A stretch of DNA of 64,000 nt from Streptomyces blattellae (GCF_009709555.1 NZ_WJBG01000161.1:1-64000), one strand, 5' to 3'. Counted from the first letter of the stretch, positions 37,599 through 46,849 are shown. Notes: generated by a model not told the origin, from the sequence alone. Translations and numbers: made by a program.

Positions 37599-38678
37599 CT
37601 ACGACGCCGACAGGCTCTCCACGAGCCGCAGCGTCCGCTCCGCCAGTTCGCTGATCCGTGCCCCGTCGAAGCCGAACACCGCACTGCGGACCGTGTCCTC
37701 CAGCGGGTCCTTCCACTGGTCCGGGATCGCGTCCGCGCCCGTGAGCACTCCGGCCACCGAGCCCGCGGTCGCGCCGTTGGAGTCGGTGTCGAGGCCGCCG
37801 CGGACGGTGAGGGTGATGGTGCGGGTGAAGTCGCCGTCGCCGTACAGGAGCCCGGCGGTGAGCACGGCGGCGTTCGGGACGGTGTGGATCCAGCCCAGCC
37901 CGGCGGTCTCCTCGGCCACGGTGGTGAGCGTGTCCTCCCAGGTCATCCGGGTGTCGTGCAGCGAGACGACACGCCGTACGGTGCGGGCCATGCGGCTGCT
38001 CGCCGGGATCACGGTCAGCGCCTCGTCCACGGCATGGCGCACCGTGGGCGCGGTGAACGCCGCCGCGATCAGCGCGGCCGCCCACATCGCGCCGTACACG
38101 CCGTTGCCGGTGTGCGACAGCACCGCGTCCCGGCGGGCGAGGGAGGCGGCGCGGCGGGGGGCGCCGGGGGAGGTCCAGCCGTAGATGTCGGCACGGATGA
38201 GCGCGCCGATCCACTCCTGGTAGGGGTTGTCGACGGTGGCGGTCAGGGGCGGCTTGAGGCCGTTGGCGAGGTTCCGGTACGCCGCCCGCTCGGCCGTGAA
38301 CGTCTGCAGGTACGGCATCCGCAGCAGCCACAGATCGCCGACCTGCTCGGTGCTGAAGCCGAAGCCGTGGGTCTCCAGGAGGTCGAGGCCGAGGATCGCG
38401 TAGTCGACGTCGTCGTCGCGGCAGCTGCCGTGGATACGGCCCCGGACGCAACTGCGCCACTCGGGCCGCAGCTCGAAGCCGTCACTCTCGTCGACGGGCG
38501 CGGGCAGATAGTCGGTGAGGGGCAGGGCGGCGGCCTGCCGCAGATAGCCGTCGATGCGGTCCCGCGTCCACAGGTCGCCCTGCTCGACCGGTTTGCCGAG
38601 CATGTTGCCCGCGATCCGGCCCAGCCAGCCCCCGAGGATGCGGTCGCCGAGCTCTTGCTCAGTGCCCACAGGGGTCAT
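37599..38678 (-). CDS. ADP-ribosylglycohydrolase-family protein
   Basis: A 359-residue ARH/DraG-fold protein. Mg-binding motifs are visible: RILGGWLGRIAGNMLGKP at the N-terminus, SCRDDDVDYAILGLD, TGNGVYGAMWAAALIAAAF and the C-terminal GGLDTDSNGATAGSVAG. Family members remove ADP-ribose from protein or nucleic acid, or degrade related compounds. It lies 110 bp upstream of the Nudix gene on the same strand, in the order ARH, Nudix, sirtuin. Exact substrate is unknown. Confidence 0.9.
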   Translation of the reverse strand: MTPVGTEQELGDRILGGWLGRIAGNMLGKPVEQGDLWTRDRIDGYLRQAAALPLTDYLPAPVDESDGFELRPEWRSCVRGRIHGSCRDDDVDYAILGLDLLETHGFGFSTEQVGDLWLLRMPYLQTFTAERAAYRNLANGLKPPLTATVDNPYQEWIGALIRADIYGWTSPGAPRRAASLARRDAVLSHTGNGVYGAMWAAALIAAAFTAPTVRHAVDEALTVIPASSRMARTVRRVVSLHDTRMTWEDTLTTVAEETAGLGWIHTVPNAAVLTAGLLYGDGDFTRTITLTVRGGLDTDSNGATAGSVAGVLTGADAIPDQWKDPLEDTVRSAVFGFDGARISELAERTLRLVESLSAS

Positions 38679-38879
38679 AGGACCGGTTTACCCAATTCCG
38701 GGGTCGGGCGCGCGGGGTTCGAGGGAGCGCGCACAGGGGGCACAGGGCGGTTCGCGTGGTGTCCCAGGCTCCGGGCGGGCGGGGGCGGGGCATGACGGCG
38801 GGGGGTTCCTCCGGTTAAGGTCACAGCGGCGCGACTGGCCTTGACGTGCGCGAGGCCCGGAGAGCAAGGGGATGCGAAG

Positions 38880-40031
38880 GTGGCGGACGCTGCAGGCAAG
38901 GGGACCCGGAGTGTCCTCATCGCCGCGGACAAGTTCAAGGGGTCGCTGACGGCCGTACAGGTCGCCGAGCGGGTGACGGCCGGGCTGCACCGGGTCGTGC
39001 CGGGGCTCCAGGCCGAGGCACTGCCGGTCGCCGACGGTGGCGACGGGACGGTTGACGCGGCGGTGGCGGCCGGGTTCGAGCGGCGTGAGCTACGGGTCGC
39101 GGGCCCCCTCGGGGACGAGGTGACGGCGGCGTTCGCGCTGCGCGGTGACACCGCGGTCGTGGAGATGGCGGAGGCCAGCGGGTTGCAGCGGCTGCCGGCC
39201 GGGGTCTTCGCACCGCTCACGGCATCCACGTACGGCTCCGGGGAGCTGCTGCGGGCCGCGCTGGACGCGGGTGCCCGCACGATCGTGTTCGGCGTCGGGG
39301 GCAGTGCGACCACGGACGGTGGCGCCGGGATGCTGTCCGCGCTGGGGGCGCGTCTGCTGAACGCGGACGGTGAGCCGGTGCTGCCGGGCGGCGGCGGGCT
39401 CGCCGACCTGGCGTGGGCCGACCTGTCCGAGCTGGATCCGCGTCTCGGTCAGGTCGAGCTGGTGCTTGCCAGCGACGTCGACAATCCGCTGACCGGGCCG
39501 AAGGGAGCGCCGGCGGTGTACGGGCCGCAGAAGGGGGCGTCCCCGGACGACGTACAGGCGCTGGACGAGGCGCTCGCACACTACGCCAAGGTCCTGGAGT
39601 CGGCGATCGGCCCGATGGCGGTCGAGTACGCGGCGTCGCCCGGCGCGGGCGCGGCCGGCGGCATCGGCTACGGTGCGCTGATCATCGGCGCCCGCTTCCG
39701 GCCCGGCATCGAGGTCATGCTCGACGTCCTCGGCTTCGCTTCCGCGCTGGACCGCGCCGATCTGGTGATCACCGGTGAGGGCTCCCTCGACGAGCAGACC
39801 CTGCACGGCAAGGCCCCGGCGGGGGTCGCCGCGGCGGCGCGGGCGGCGGGCAAGGAGGTCGTCGCCGTGTGCGGTCGGCTCGCCCTGCCGCCGGAAGCGC
39901 TGGGCCGGGCGGGAATCCGCCGCGTGTATCCGCTGACGGACGCCGAGCCGGACGTGGCGAAGTGCATCGCCGACGCCGGGCCGATCCTGGAGCGGGTGGC
40001 GGAGCGGATCGCACGGGACTTCCTGACCTGA
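38880..40031 (+). CDS. Glycerate kinase (GlxK/GarK family)
   Basis: A 383-residue type-2 glycerate kinase that phosphorylates D-glycerate. Signature segments: VLIAADKFKGSLTAVQVAE, LPVADGGDGTVDA, VFGVGGSATTDGGAGML and the C-terminal ITGEGSLDEQTLHGK. GTG start (VADAAGKG) after GGGGATGCGAAG. It is divergent from the ADP-ribosylglycohydrolase with about 200 bp between them. Ends before a repeat cluster and a strong bidirectional terminator. Confidence 0.93.
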   Translation: MADAAGKGTRSVLIAADKFKGSLTAVQVAERVTAGLHRVVPGLQAEALPVADGGDGTVDAAVAAGFERRELRVAGPLGDEVTAAFALRGDTAVVEMAEASGLQRLPAGVFAPLTASTYGSGELLRAALDAGARTIVFGVGGSATTDGGAGMLSALGARLLNADGEPVLPGGGGLADLAWADLSELDPRLGQVELVLASDVDNPLTGPKGAPAVYGPQKGASPDDVQALDEALAHYAKVLESAIGPMAVEYAASPGAGAAGGIGYGALIIGARFRPGIEVMLDVLGFASALDRADLVITGEGSLDEQTLHGKAPAGVAAAARAAGKEVVAVCGRLALPPEALGRAGIRRVYPLTDAEPDVAKCIADAGPILERVAERIARDFLT

Positions 40032-40065
40032 GGCCCAGCCTTTTCTCGCCCCCGCCGCCCCTACC

Positions 40066-40360
40066 CGTCCCATCCCCCAGGGGCTCCGCCCCTTCGACCC
40101 CGCCAAGGGGCTTCGCCCCCTGGACCTCCGCGGGGCTTCGCCCCCTGCACCCACGCCCCTGGACCCCTGCGGGGCTCCGCCTCCTGCACCCACGCCCCTG
40201 GACCCCTGCGGGGCTTCGCCTCCTGCACCCCACCGGGGCTTCGCCCCCTGCACCACGCCCCTGGACCCCTGCGGGGCTCCGCCTCCTGCACCCCACCTGG
40301 GCTTCGCCCCTGGCCCCCATCGGCTTGAACGGCTTCGTCCTCAAACGCCGGACGGGCTGA
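40066..40360. repeat. Cluster of GC-rich imperfect repeats with a dispersed Streptomyces intergenic element
   Basis: Seven or more copies of GGGGCTTCGCCCC / GGGGCTCCGCC followed by TGCACCCC or TGGACCCC make alternating small hairpins. At 40325-40360 lies CGGCTTCGTCCTCAAACGCC and GGACGGGCTGA, which I recall from many Streptomyces intergenic regions. No gene is evident; several overlapping frames are repeat artefacts. Confidence 0.8.
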
Positions 40361-40363
40361 ATG

Positions 40364-40404
40364 TGCTGAGGGCCCCGAGCTGATCAGCTCGGGGCCCTCC
40401 AGCA
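40364..40404. terminator. Bidirectional rho-independent-like terminator
   Basis: A perfect 32-bp palindrome (40368-40399, arms GAGGGCCCCGAGCTGA) is extended by TGCT/AGCA with one bulged base. It lies between the convergent glycerate kinase and pssA genes, 12 bp after the pssA stop. No U-tract, as usual in Streptomyces. Confidence 0.85.
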
Positions 40405-40416
40405 TCGTAGAAACGG

Positions 40417-41274
40417 CTACGGCAGCTGCGCCGCTCGCGCCTCACGCCGGTTGTCGCGGAAGTTGTTCACTCGGCGTGCCGTGGCGAACAGGGGGATGAC
40501 CGCGCCCATGACGAGCTGCAGGGCGCAGCCGGTCTGGAGGAGGAGCTGGCCGCTGGGCGCGTCGAAGGCCCAGGCGGTGAGGAGGCCCATGGAGACGACG
40601 ATCCAGGAGAGCATGGCCACCGCGAGACGCCCGCGCGGCTTGGGGTACTCGACGCGGCTGACCATGAGCCACGCGGTGCCGAGGATCGCCATGAGCGTCG
40701 CCACGAAGGGCAGCTCCAGGAGCACGATCGAGACCACGGTCAGCGCCCCGAACGGGCTCGGCATGCCCTGGAACATGCCGTTCGTCGGTGTCACGCAGGA
40801 GAAGCGTGCCAAGCGCAGTACGACAGCCAGGAGCACCACGACCGCTCCGACCGCGGCCACCTTCTGGGACGCGTCGTCCGCGACCATGCCGTAGACCAGC
40901 ACGAAGTACGCCGGGGCCAGGCCGAAGCTGACCAGGTCCGAGAGGTTGTCCAGCTCGGCGCCCATGGGGGAGGAGCGCAGCTTGCGCGCCACCAGGCCGT
41001 CGAACAGGTCGAAGACCGCCGCGCACAGCATCAGGATGACCGCCGTGGCCGCGCTGTTGCGGGCCATGCCGGTTTCCTGGCTGTCCGTGAGGTGCGGGAT
41101 CAGGATGCCGGTGGTGGTGAAGTACACCGCCATGAAGCCGCATGTGGCGTTGCCGAGGGTGAGGGTGTCCGCTATCGAGAGGCGCAGAGAAAGAGGCATC
41201 TCCTCCTCGTCGTCCACCACCTCGTCGCCCTCCGGCATCCAGCCCGCCTGTGTCTCAGGATCGATCACGGTCAA
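40417..41274 (-). CDS. pssA: CDP-diacylglycerol--serine O-phosphatidyltransferase
   Basis: A 285-residue membrane enzyme making phosphatidylserine. The CDP-alcohol phosphotransferase motif is complete: DGLVARKLRSSPMG followed by AELDNLSD. An acidic N-terminus (about 30 residues) precedes seven to eight hydrophobic segments. Its first 20 bp overlap the 3' end of psd, so the two steps of phosphatidylethanolamine synthesis are coupled. Confidence 0.94.
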   Translation of the reverse strand: MTVIDPETQAGWMPEGDEVVDDEEEMPLSLRLSIADTLTLGNATCGFMAVYFTTTGILIPHLTDSQETGMARNSAATAVILMLCAAVFDLFDGLVARKLRSSPMGAELDNLSDLVSFGLAPAYFVLVYGMVADDASQKVAAVGAVVVLLAVVLRLARFSCVTPTNGMFQGMPSPFGALTVVSIVLLELPFVATLMAILGTAWLMVSRVEYPKPRGRLAVAMLSWIVVSMGLLTAWAFDAPSGQLLLQTGCALQLVMGAVIPLFATARRVNNFRDNRREARAAQLP

Positions 41275-41917
41275 TGCGAGTCACCCCAGCCAAGGTCTTC
41301 TGCCCGACCTCGACCGCGACCTCCACGCCCTCGGGCAGATAGATGTCGACACGCGAGCCGAACCGGATCAGACCGATGCGGTCACCCTGCTCGACCTTCG
41401 TGCCCTGGGGGATGTACGGCACGATGCGACGGGCCACCGCGCCGGCAATCTGGATCATCTCGATGTCGCCGAGTTCGGTGTCGAAATGCCAGACTACGCG
41501 CTCGTTGTTCTCGCTCTCCTTGTTGAACGCCGGAACGAACCCACCCGGGATGTGCTCGACCGACGTCACCGTGCCGGAGAGCGGCGCACGGTTGACGTGG
41601 ACGTTGAGCGGGCTCATGAAGATCGCGACGCGGGTGCGCCCGTCCTTCCACGGCATGATGCTCTGCACCACACCGTCGGCGGGCGAGACGACCAGACCCT
41701 GGGTGATCTCACGCTCGGGGTCGCGGAAGAACCACAGCATGCCCGCCGCGAGCGCGGTGGCGGGTACGGCCACGGCTCTGGCGGCGCCGGAACGACGCGC
41801 ACGGGCCAGGCTGAGGGCTGCGGTGGCGACGGTCGGCAGAAGCCACGGCGATGCTCCGCGTGCGAGGCGTACGCCTGCCAGGCTGTTGCGAGATGCAGAG
41901 GTTTGGCTGTGGGGCAT
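41255..41917 (-). CDS. psd: Phosphatidylserine decarboxylase proenzyme (short actinobacterial type)
   Basis: A 220-residue proenzyme. The self-cleavage site is the FGS tripeptide in IRFGSRVDIYLPE; the serine becomes the pyruvoyl group. HVNRAPLSG and EHIPGGFVPAFN are family motifs. Two N-terminal hydrophobic segments anchor it to the membrane. It converts phosphatidylserine from PssA to phosphatidylethanolamine. It is first in the two-gene unit. Confidence 0.94.
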   Translation of the reverse strand: MPHSQTSASRNSLAGVRLARGASPWLLPTVATAALSLARARRSGAARAVAVPATALAAGMLWFFRDPEREITQGLVVSPADGVVQSIMPWKDGRTRVAIFMSPLNVHVNRAPLSGTVTSVEHIPGGFVPAFNKESENNERVVWHFDTELGDIEMIQIAGAVARRIVPYIPQGTKVEQGDRIGLIRFGSRVDIYLPEGVEVAVEVGQKTLAGVTRIDRDRS

Positions 41918-42041
41918 GGATGACCTTCGTAGCGGACGATGCCGCTCTGCGTGAAAGGGACGGCGGCTTTACACGATCGTACCGGTCGTGAGCTACAACT
42001 GGGCAAGCCAGGAAGCCGAGTCGGCCGCCGAAGAGGGCTGA

Positions 42042-42076
42042 CGGGGTGTGATCTTCTTCGCGAAGAAAATACCCCG
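42042..42076 (-). terminator. Terminator hairpin of the ethylmalonyl-CoA operon
   Basis: CGGGGT (42042-42047) pairs with ACCCCG (42071-42076), enclosing the perfect palindrome TTCTTCGCGAAGAA (42054-42067). It begins 10 bp after the stop of the last operon gene and lies before the psd promoter region. Confidence 0.7.
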
Positions 42077-42086
42077 AACCGGACAT

Positions 42087-43292
42087 CTAGCCCTGGAGTC
42101 GGTACTCTTCGAGCAGCCTGCGACCGATGATCATTTTCTGGATCTCGGCGGTACCTTCGCCGATCAGCAGCATCGGAGCCTCACGGTAGAGGCGCTCGAT
42201 CTCGTACTCCTTGGAGAAGCCGTAGCCGCCGTGGATCCGGAAGGCGTCCTCCACGACCTCCTTGCAGTACTCGGAGGCGAGGTACTTCGCCATCCCAGCC
42301 TCAAGGTCGTTTCGTTCCCCGGAGTCCTTTTTGCGTGCCGCGTTCACCATCATGGCATGGGCGGCCTCGACCTTGGTAGCCATCTCGGCCAGCTTGAACT
42401 GGATCGCCTGGTGCTGGGCGATCGGCTTGCCGAAGGTATGACGTTGCTGGGCGTACTGGACGCCGAGTTCGAAAGCGCGCTGAGCGACACCGCAGCCACG
42501 CGCCGCCACGTTGACGCGGCCGACCTCCACGCCGTCCATCATGTGGTAAAAACCTCGGCCGGTCTCGCCGCCGAGCACCCGATCGGCCGGAATGCGCAGG
42601 CCGTCCATGATGAGTTCGGTGGTGTCCACCCCCTTGTACCCCATCTTGTCGATCTTCCCGGGGATGGTCAGGCCCGGGCGGACCTCTCCGAAGCCGGGCT
42701 CCTTCTCGACGAGGAAGGTCGTCATCGACTTGTGGGGCGCGGTCCCCTCGGGGTGTCCTTCGTCACTCTTCACGAGCACGGCCACCAGAGACGACGTACC
42801 GCCGTTCGTCAGCCACATCTTCTGGCCGTTCAGGACGTACTCGTCGCCGTCCTTGACCGCCTTCGACGTGATCGCCGACACATCGGAACCCAGAGCGGGC
42901 TCCGACATCGAGAAGGCGCCCCGGATGTCACCGGCCGCCATCCTCGGCAGGAAGTGGTCCCGCTGCTCGTCGGTGCCGTGCTGCTTGAGCATGTACGCCA
43001 CGATGAAGTGCGTATTGATGATGCCGGACACCGACATCCAGCCGCGCGCGATCTCCTCGACACACAGGGCGTACGTCAGGAGGGACTCGCCCAGGCCGCC
43101 GTACTCCTCCGGGATCATCAGGCCGAACAGGCCCAGCTCCTTGAGGCCGTCGACGATCTGCTGCGGGTACTCGTCGCGGTGCTCCAGCTCGGTCGCGACC
43201 GGGATGATCTCCTTGTCCACGAAGTCGCGGACGGTGGACACGATCTCCTGCTGGATGTCGGTCAGGCCGGCGGTCTGGGCGAGTCGCGCCAT
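42087..43292 (-). CDS. mcd: Acyl-CoA dehydrogenase, probable methylsuccinyl-CoA dehydrogenase
   Basis: A 401-residue FAD acyl-CoA dehydrogenase with GAFSMSEPALGSDVSAI, MWLTNGGTSSL, and the C-terminal IHGGYGFSKEYEIERLYREA and IGEGTAEIQKMII motifs. The catalytic glutamate is expected near YREAPMLLIGEGT. In this operon it fits oxidation of (2S)-methylsuccinyl-CoA to mesaconyl-CoA; the proteobacterial enzyme is longer, so the assignment relies on context. AGGAG precedes the ATG; it starts 2 bp after the hydratase gene. Confidence 0.88.
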   Translation of the reverse strand: MARLAQTAGLTDIQQEIVSTVRDFVDKEIIPVATELEHRDEYPQQIVDGLKELGLFGLMIPEEYGGLGESLLTYALCVEEIARGWMSVSGIINTHFIVAYMLKQHGTDEQRDHFLPRMAAGDIRGAFSMSEPALGSDVSAITSKAVKDGDEYVLNGQKMWLTNGGTSSLVAVLVKSDEGHPEGTAPHKSMTTFLVEKEPGFGEVRPGLTIPGKIDKMGYKGVDTTELIMDGLRIPADRVLGGETGRGFYHMMDGVEVGRVNVAARGCGVAQRAFELGVQYAQQRHTFGKPIAQHQAIQFKLAEMATKVEAAHAMMVNAARKKDSGERNDLEAGMAKYLASEYCKEVVEDAFRIHGGYGFSKEYEIERLYREAPMLLIGEGTAEIQKMIIGRRLLEEYRLQG

Positions 43293-43294
43293 GG

Positions 43295-43807
43295 CTACTT
43301 CTCCTGCTGCTTGAGTTCCGGGCGGCCCGGCTGCTCGCCGCCGCGCTCCTTGATGTACGTCTCGGTCGGCACCATCACCTTGCGGCGGAACACGCAGACC
43401 AGCGTGCCGTCCTGCTTGTAGCCCTTGGTCTCGACGTGGACGATGCCGCGGTCGCTCTTCGACTTCGACGGCCACTTGTCGAGCACCGTCGTCTGGCCGT
43501 AGACGGTGTCGCCGTGGAAGGTCGGCGCCACGTGCTTGAGCGACTCGATCTCCAGGTTGGCGATCGCCTTGCCGGAGATGTCCGGCACGGACATGCCGAG
43601 CAGGAGGGAGTAGATGTAGTTCCCGACCACCACGTTCTTGCCGAAGTCCGTCGTGTTCTCGGCGTAGTTGGCGTCCATGTGGAGCGGGTGGTGGTTCATG
43701 GTGAGGAGACAGAACAGGTGGTCGTCGTACTCCGTGACCGTCTTGCCCGGCCAGTGCTTGTACGTCGCCCCGACCTCGAACTCCTCGTAGGTGCGCCCGA
43801 ACTGCAT
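43295..43807 (-). CDS. mch: MaoC-like hydratase, probable mesaconyl-CoA hydratase
   Basis: A 170-residue single hot-dog-fold (R)-specific hydratase: YEEFEVGATYKHWPGKTVTE, FCLLTMNHHPLHMDANYAE (Asp/His hydratase site) and PDISGKAIANLEIESLKH. Together with its neighbours it would hydrate mesaconyl-CoA to beta-methylmalyl-CoA. Usual mesaconyl-CoA hydratases of alphaproteobacteria have two hot-dog domains, whereas this has one, as in other actinobacteria. Gaps to both neighbours are under 5 bp. Confidence 0.87.
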   Translation of the reverse strand: MQFGRTYEEFEVGATYKHWPGKTVTEYDDHLFCLLTMNHHPLHMDANYAENTTDFGKNVVVGNYIYSLLLGMSVPDISGKAIANLEIESLKHVAPTFHGDTVYGQTTVLDKWPSKSKSDRGIVHVETKGYKQDGTLVCVFRRKVMVPTETYIKERGGEQPGRPELKQQEK

Positions 43808-43811
43808 GGCC

Positions 43812-44771
43812 TTACGCCTCCGGAATCTCGAACTTGCTGGTGCGCTGCATGCCGGCCGCGCGGCCCTTGCCGGAGACGACCAGCGCCATCTTGCGGCTGG
43901 CCTCGTCGATCATCTCGTCGCCGAGCATCGCGGAGCCCTTCTTGCCGCCCGCCTCCGACGTGTAGTAGTCGTACGCGTCCAGGATCAGCTCGGCGTGGTC
44001 GTAGTCCTCCTGCGAGGGCGAGAAGATCTCGTTGGACGCCTCGACCTGGCCCGGGTGCAGCACCCACTTGCCGTCGAAGCCGAGGGCGGCGGCGCGCTGG
44101 GCGACCTCGCGGTAGCCGTCGATGTTGCGGATCTGGAGGTAGGGGCCGTCGATCGCCTGGAGGTTGTTGGCGCGGGCGGCCATCAGGATCTTCATCAGGA
44201 TGTAGTGGTAGGCGTCCGCCGGATAGCCCGGCGGCTGCTCGCCCACGACCAGCGACTTCATGTTGATGGAGGCCATGAAGTCGGCCGGGCCGAAGATGAT
44301 CGTCTCCACGCGGGGGGAGGCCTGCGCGATCTCGTTGACGTTGTTCAGGCCCTGGGCGTTCTCGATCTGCGCCTCGATGCCGATCTTGCCGACCTCGAAG
44401 CCCATGGTCTTCTCGATCTGGGTCAGCAGGAGGTCGAGGGCGACGATCTGCTGGGCGTCCTGGACCTTCGGCAGCATGATGCAGTCGAGGTTCGGGCCCG
44501 CGCCCTCGACCACCGTCACGACATCGCGGTACGTCCACTCCGTCGTCCAGTCGTTGACGCGGACCACGCGCGTCTTGCCGGTCCAGTCGCCCTCGTTGAG
44601 GAACTTGACGATGGTGTGCCGCGCCTCGGGCTTGGCGAGCGGCGCGCACGCGTCCTCCAGGTCCAGAAAGACCTGGTCCGCCGGGAGGCCTTGGGCCTTC
44701 TCCAGGAAGCGGGGGTTCGAGCCCGGCACTGCCAGGCAGGAGCGCCGCGGGCGGAGACGGTTGACCGTCAT
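43812..44771 (-). CDS. mcl1: HpcH/HpaI-family lyase, probable malyl-CoA/beta-methylmalyl-CoA lyase
   Basis: A 319-residue citrate-lyase-beta-type enzyme: RRSCLAVPGSNPRFLEKAQG, VFLDLEDACAPLAKPEAR (metal-binding region), RVNDWTTEWTYRD, IEAQIENAQGLNNVNEIA and GPADFMASINM. It should cleave beta-methylmalyl-CoA to glyoxylate and propionyl-CoA, the branch point of the ethylmalonyl-CoA pathway. The ATG overlaps the meaA stop (ATGA). Confidence 0.9.
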   Translation of the reverse strand: MTVNRLRPRRSCLAVPGSNPRFLEKAQGLPADQVFLDLEDACAPLAKPEARHTIVKFLNEGDWTGKTRVVRVNDWTTEWTYRDVVTVVEGAGPNLDCIMLPKVQDAQQIVALDLLLTQIEKTMGFEVGKIGIEAQIENAQGLNNVNEIAQASPRVETIIFGPADFMASINMKSLVVGEQPPGYPADAYHYILMKILMAARANNLQAIDGPYLQIRNIDGYREVAQRAAALGFDGKWVLHPGQVEASNEIFSPSQEDYDHAELILDAYDYYTSEAGGKKGSAMLGDEMIDEASRKMALVVSGKGRAAGMQRTSKFEIPEA

Positions 44772-46849
44772 GCGTTGACCTCCAGGGGGTCGAGCTTGTT
44801 CGCGTTCCGGATCTCGTCGACGATGCGGCCGATGATTCCGGTGATGTCGAAGTCCTTCGGGGTGAAGACGGCGGCCACTCCGGCGGCCCTGAGCTGCTCG
44901 GCGTCACCATTGGGGATGATGCCACCGGCGATCACGGGTATATCTGTGGCACCGGCCACATGGAGTCGTTCCAGCACGTCCGGCACCAGCTGAGCGTGTG
45001 AGCCGGAGAGGATCGACAGGCCCACCGCGTGCACGTCCTCCGCGAGGGCCGCGTCCACGATCTGCTCCGGCGTCAGCCGGATGCCCTGGTAGACCACCTC
45101 GAAGCCGGCGTCACGGGCGCGCACCGCGATCTGCTCGGCGCCGTTGGAGTGTCCGTCCAGGCCCGGCTTGCCGACCAGGAAGCGGAGCTTGCCCACGCCG
45201 AGGTCGCGGGCGGTCTCCTCCACCCGGCGGCGGACGTACGCCATCGCGGTGCCCTCCTCGGCGGTCACCGCGACCGGCGCGGAGGACACGCCCGTCGGCG
45301 CCCGGAACTCACCGAACACCTCGCGCAGCGCCCCGGCCCACTCGCCGGTCGTGACGCCGGCGCGGGCGCACTCCAGGGTGGCCTCCATGAGGTTGGCGGT
45401 GCCCTTCGCGGCCTCCTTCAGCCGCTCAAGGGCCTTGCAGGGGCGCGGATGGTTGAAGGGCGGCTGGTATCGGGTGTCACGCCAGTGCGCAAGGGCGGCC
45501 ACGACGCGGGCCTCGACGGCCGGGTCGACCGTGTGGATCGCGGCGTCCAGGTCGGCCGTGAGCGGGTTCGGCTCGGTCGACTCGTAGATGTTGACGCCGA
45601 CGATCTTCTCCCGGCCGGACTCGATACGAGCGCGGCGCTCGGCGTGGGACGCCACGAGCTGCGACTTGAGGTAGCCCGACTCCACGGCGGCCATCGCGCC
45701 GCCCATGTCCTGGATCCGGTCGATCTCCGCGAGGGACTCCTCGACGAGCTGCGCGACCTTCGCCTCGATGACGTGCGAGCCCTCGAAGATGTCCTCGTAC
45801 TCCAGCAGGTCGCTCTCGTGCGCCAGCACCTGCTGGATGCGCAGCGACCACTGCTGGTCCCAGGGGCGGGGGAGCCCCAGCGCCTCGTTCCAGGCGGGGA
45901 GCTGGACGGCACGCGCGCGTGCGTCCTTCGAGAGGGTCACGGCCAGCATCTCCAGCACGATCCGCTGGACGTTGTTCTCCGGCTGCGCCTCGGTCAGCCC
46001 GAGGGAGTTGACCTGGACGCCGTACCGGAAACGGCGCTGCTTGGGGTTCTCGATGCCGTACCGCTCGCGCGTGATCTCGTCCCAGATCCGGCCGAACGCC
46101 CGCATCTTGCACATCTCCTCGATGAAGCGGACGCCCGCGTTCACGAAGAAGGAGATACGGGCGACGACATCGCCCATGCGCTCCTGCGGCACCTGGCCGC
46201 TGTCGCGCACCGCGTCGAGCACGGCGATGGCGGTGGACATCGCGTACGCGATCTCCTGCACCGGCGTGGCGCCCGCCTCCTGCAGGTGGTAGCTGCAGAT
46301 GTTGATCGGGTTCCACTTGGGGAGGTGCGAGACCGTGTACGCGATCATGTCCGTCGTCAGGCGGAGCGAGGGGCCGGGCGGGAACACGTGCGTGCCGCGG
46401 GACAGGTACTCCTTGACGATGTCGTTCTGGGTCGTCCCCTGGAGCCGGGTGATGTCGGCACCCTGCTCCTCGGCGACGACCTGGTAGAGCGCCAGCAGCC
46501 ACATGGCGGTGGCGTTGATGGTCATCGAGGTGTTCATCTGCTCCAGGGGGATGTCCTGGAACAGCCGGCGCATGTCACCGAGGTGCGAGACGGGCACCCC
46601 GACCCGGCCGACCTCGCCGCGGGCGAGGACGTGGTCCGGGTCGTAGCCGGTCTGCGTCGGCAGGTCGAAGGCGACGGACAGACCCGTCTGGCCCTTGGCG
46701 AGGTTGCGCCGGTACAACTCGTTGGACGCCTCGGCGGTGGAGTGACCGGCGTACGTGCGCATGAGCCACGGCCGGTCCCTTTCCTTTCGCGCCTGCTCTT
46801 CTTGCGCCTGCTCTTCTTGCGCCTGCGGCACGGTCTGACGCTCAGTCAT
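44768..46849 (-). CDS. meaA: Ethylmalonyl-CoA mutase (MeaA)
   Basis: A 693-residue B12-dependent mutase converting ethylmalonyl-CoA to methylsuccinyl-CoA. The barrel has DRPWLMRTYAGHSTAEASNE and SVAFDLPTQTGYDPDHVL; the C-terminal cobalamin domain has KPGLDGHSNGAEQIA (DxHxxG) and IAGGIIPNGDAEQL. Length and the TPVQEIAYAMST region distinguish it from the MCM in the same window. The N-terminus carries a duplicated EEQAQ stretch from a 15-bp tandem repeat (46788-46827). It starts 8 bp after the ccr stop. Confidence 0.94.
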   Translation of the reverse strand: MTERQTVPQAQEEQAQEEQARKERDRPWLMRTYAGHSTAEASNELYRRNLAKGQTGLSVAFDLPTQTGYDPDHVLARGEVGRVGVPVSHLGDMRRLFQDIPLEQMNTSMTINATAMWLLALYQVVAEEQGADITRLQGTTQNDIVKEYLSRGTHVFPPGPSLRLTTDMIAYTVSHLPKWNPINICSYHLQEAGATPVQEIAYAMSTAIAVLDAVRDSGQVPQERMGDVVARISFFVNAGVRFIEEMCKMRAFGRIWDEITRERYGIENPKQRRFRYGVQVNSLGLTEAQPENNVQRIVLEMLAVTLSKDARARAVQLPAWNEALGLPRPWDQQWSLRIQQVLAHESDLLEYEDIFEGSHVIEAKVAQLVEESLAEIDRIQDMGGAMAAVESGYLKSQLVASHAERRARIESGREKIVGVNIYESTEPNPLTADLDAAIHTVDPAVEARVVAALAHWRDTRYQPPFNHPRPCKALERLKEAAKGTANLMEATLECARAGVTTGEWAGALREVFGEFRAPTGVSSAPVAVTAEEGTAMAYVRRRVEETARDLGVGKLRFLVGKPGLDGHSNGAEQIAVRARDAGFEVVYQGIRLTPEQIVDAALAEDVHAVGLSILSGSHAQLVPDVLERLHVAGATDIPVIAGGIIPNGDAEQLRAAGVAAVFTPKDFDITGIIGRIVDEIRNANKLDPLEVNA

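Noticed and set aside
40066..40360. CRISPR-like array in the repeat tract
   Set aside because: Units are contiguous, GC-rich and irregular, with no spacers of uniform length and no cas genes.
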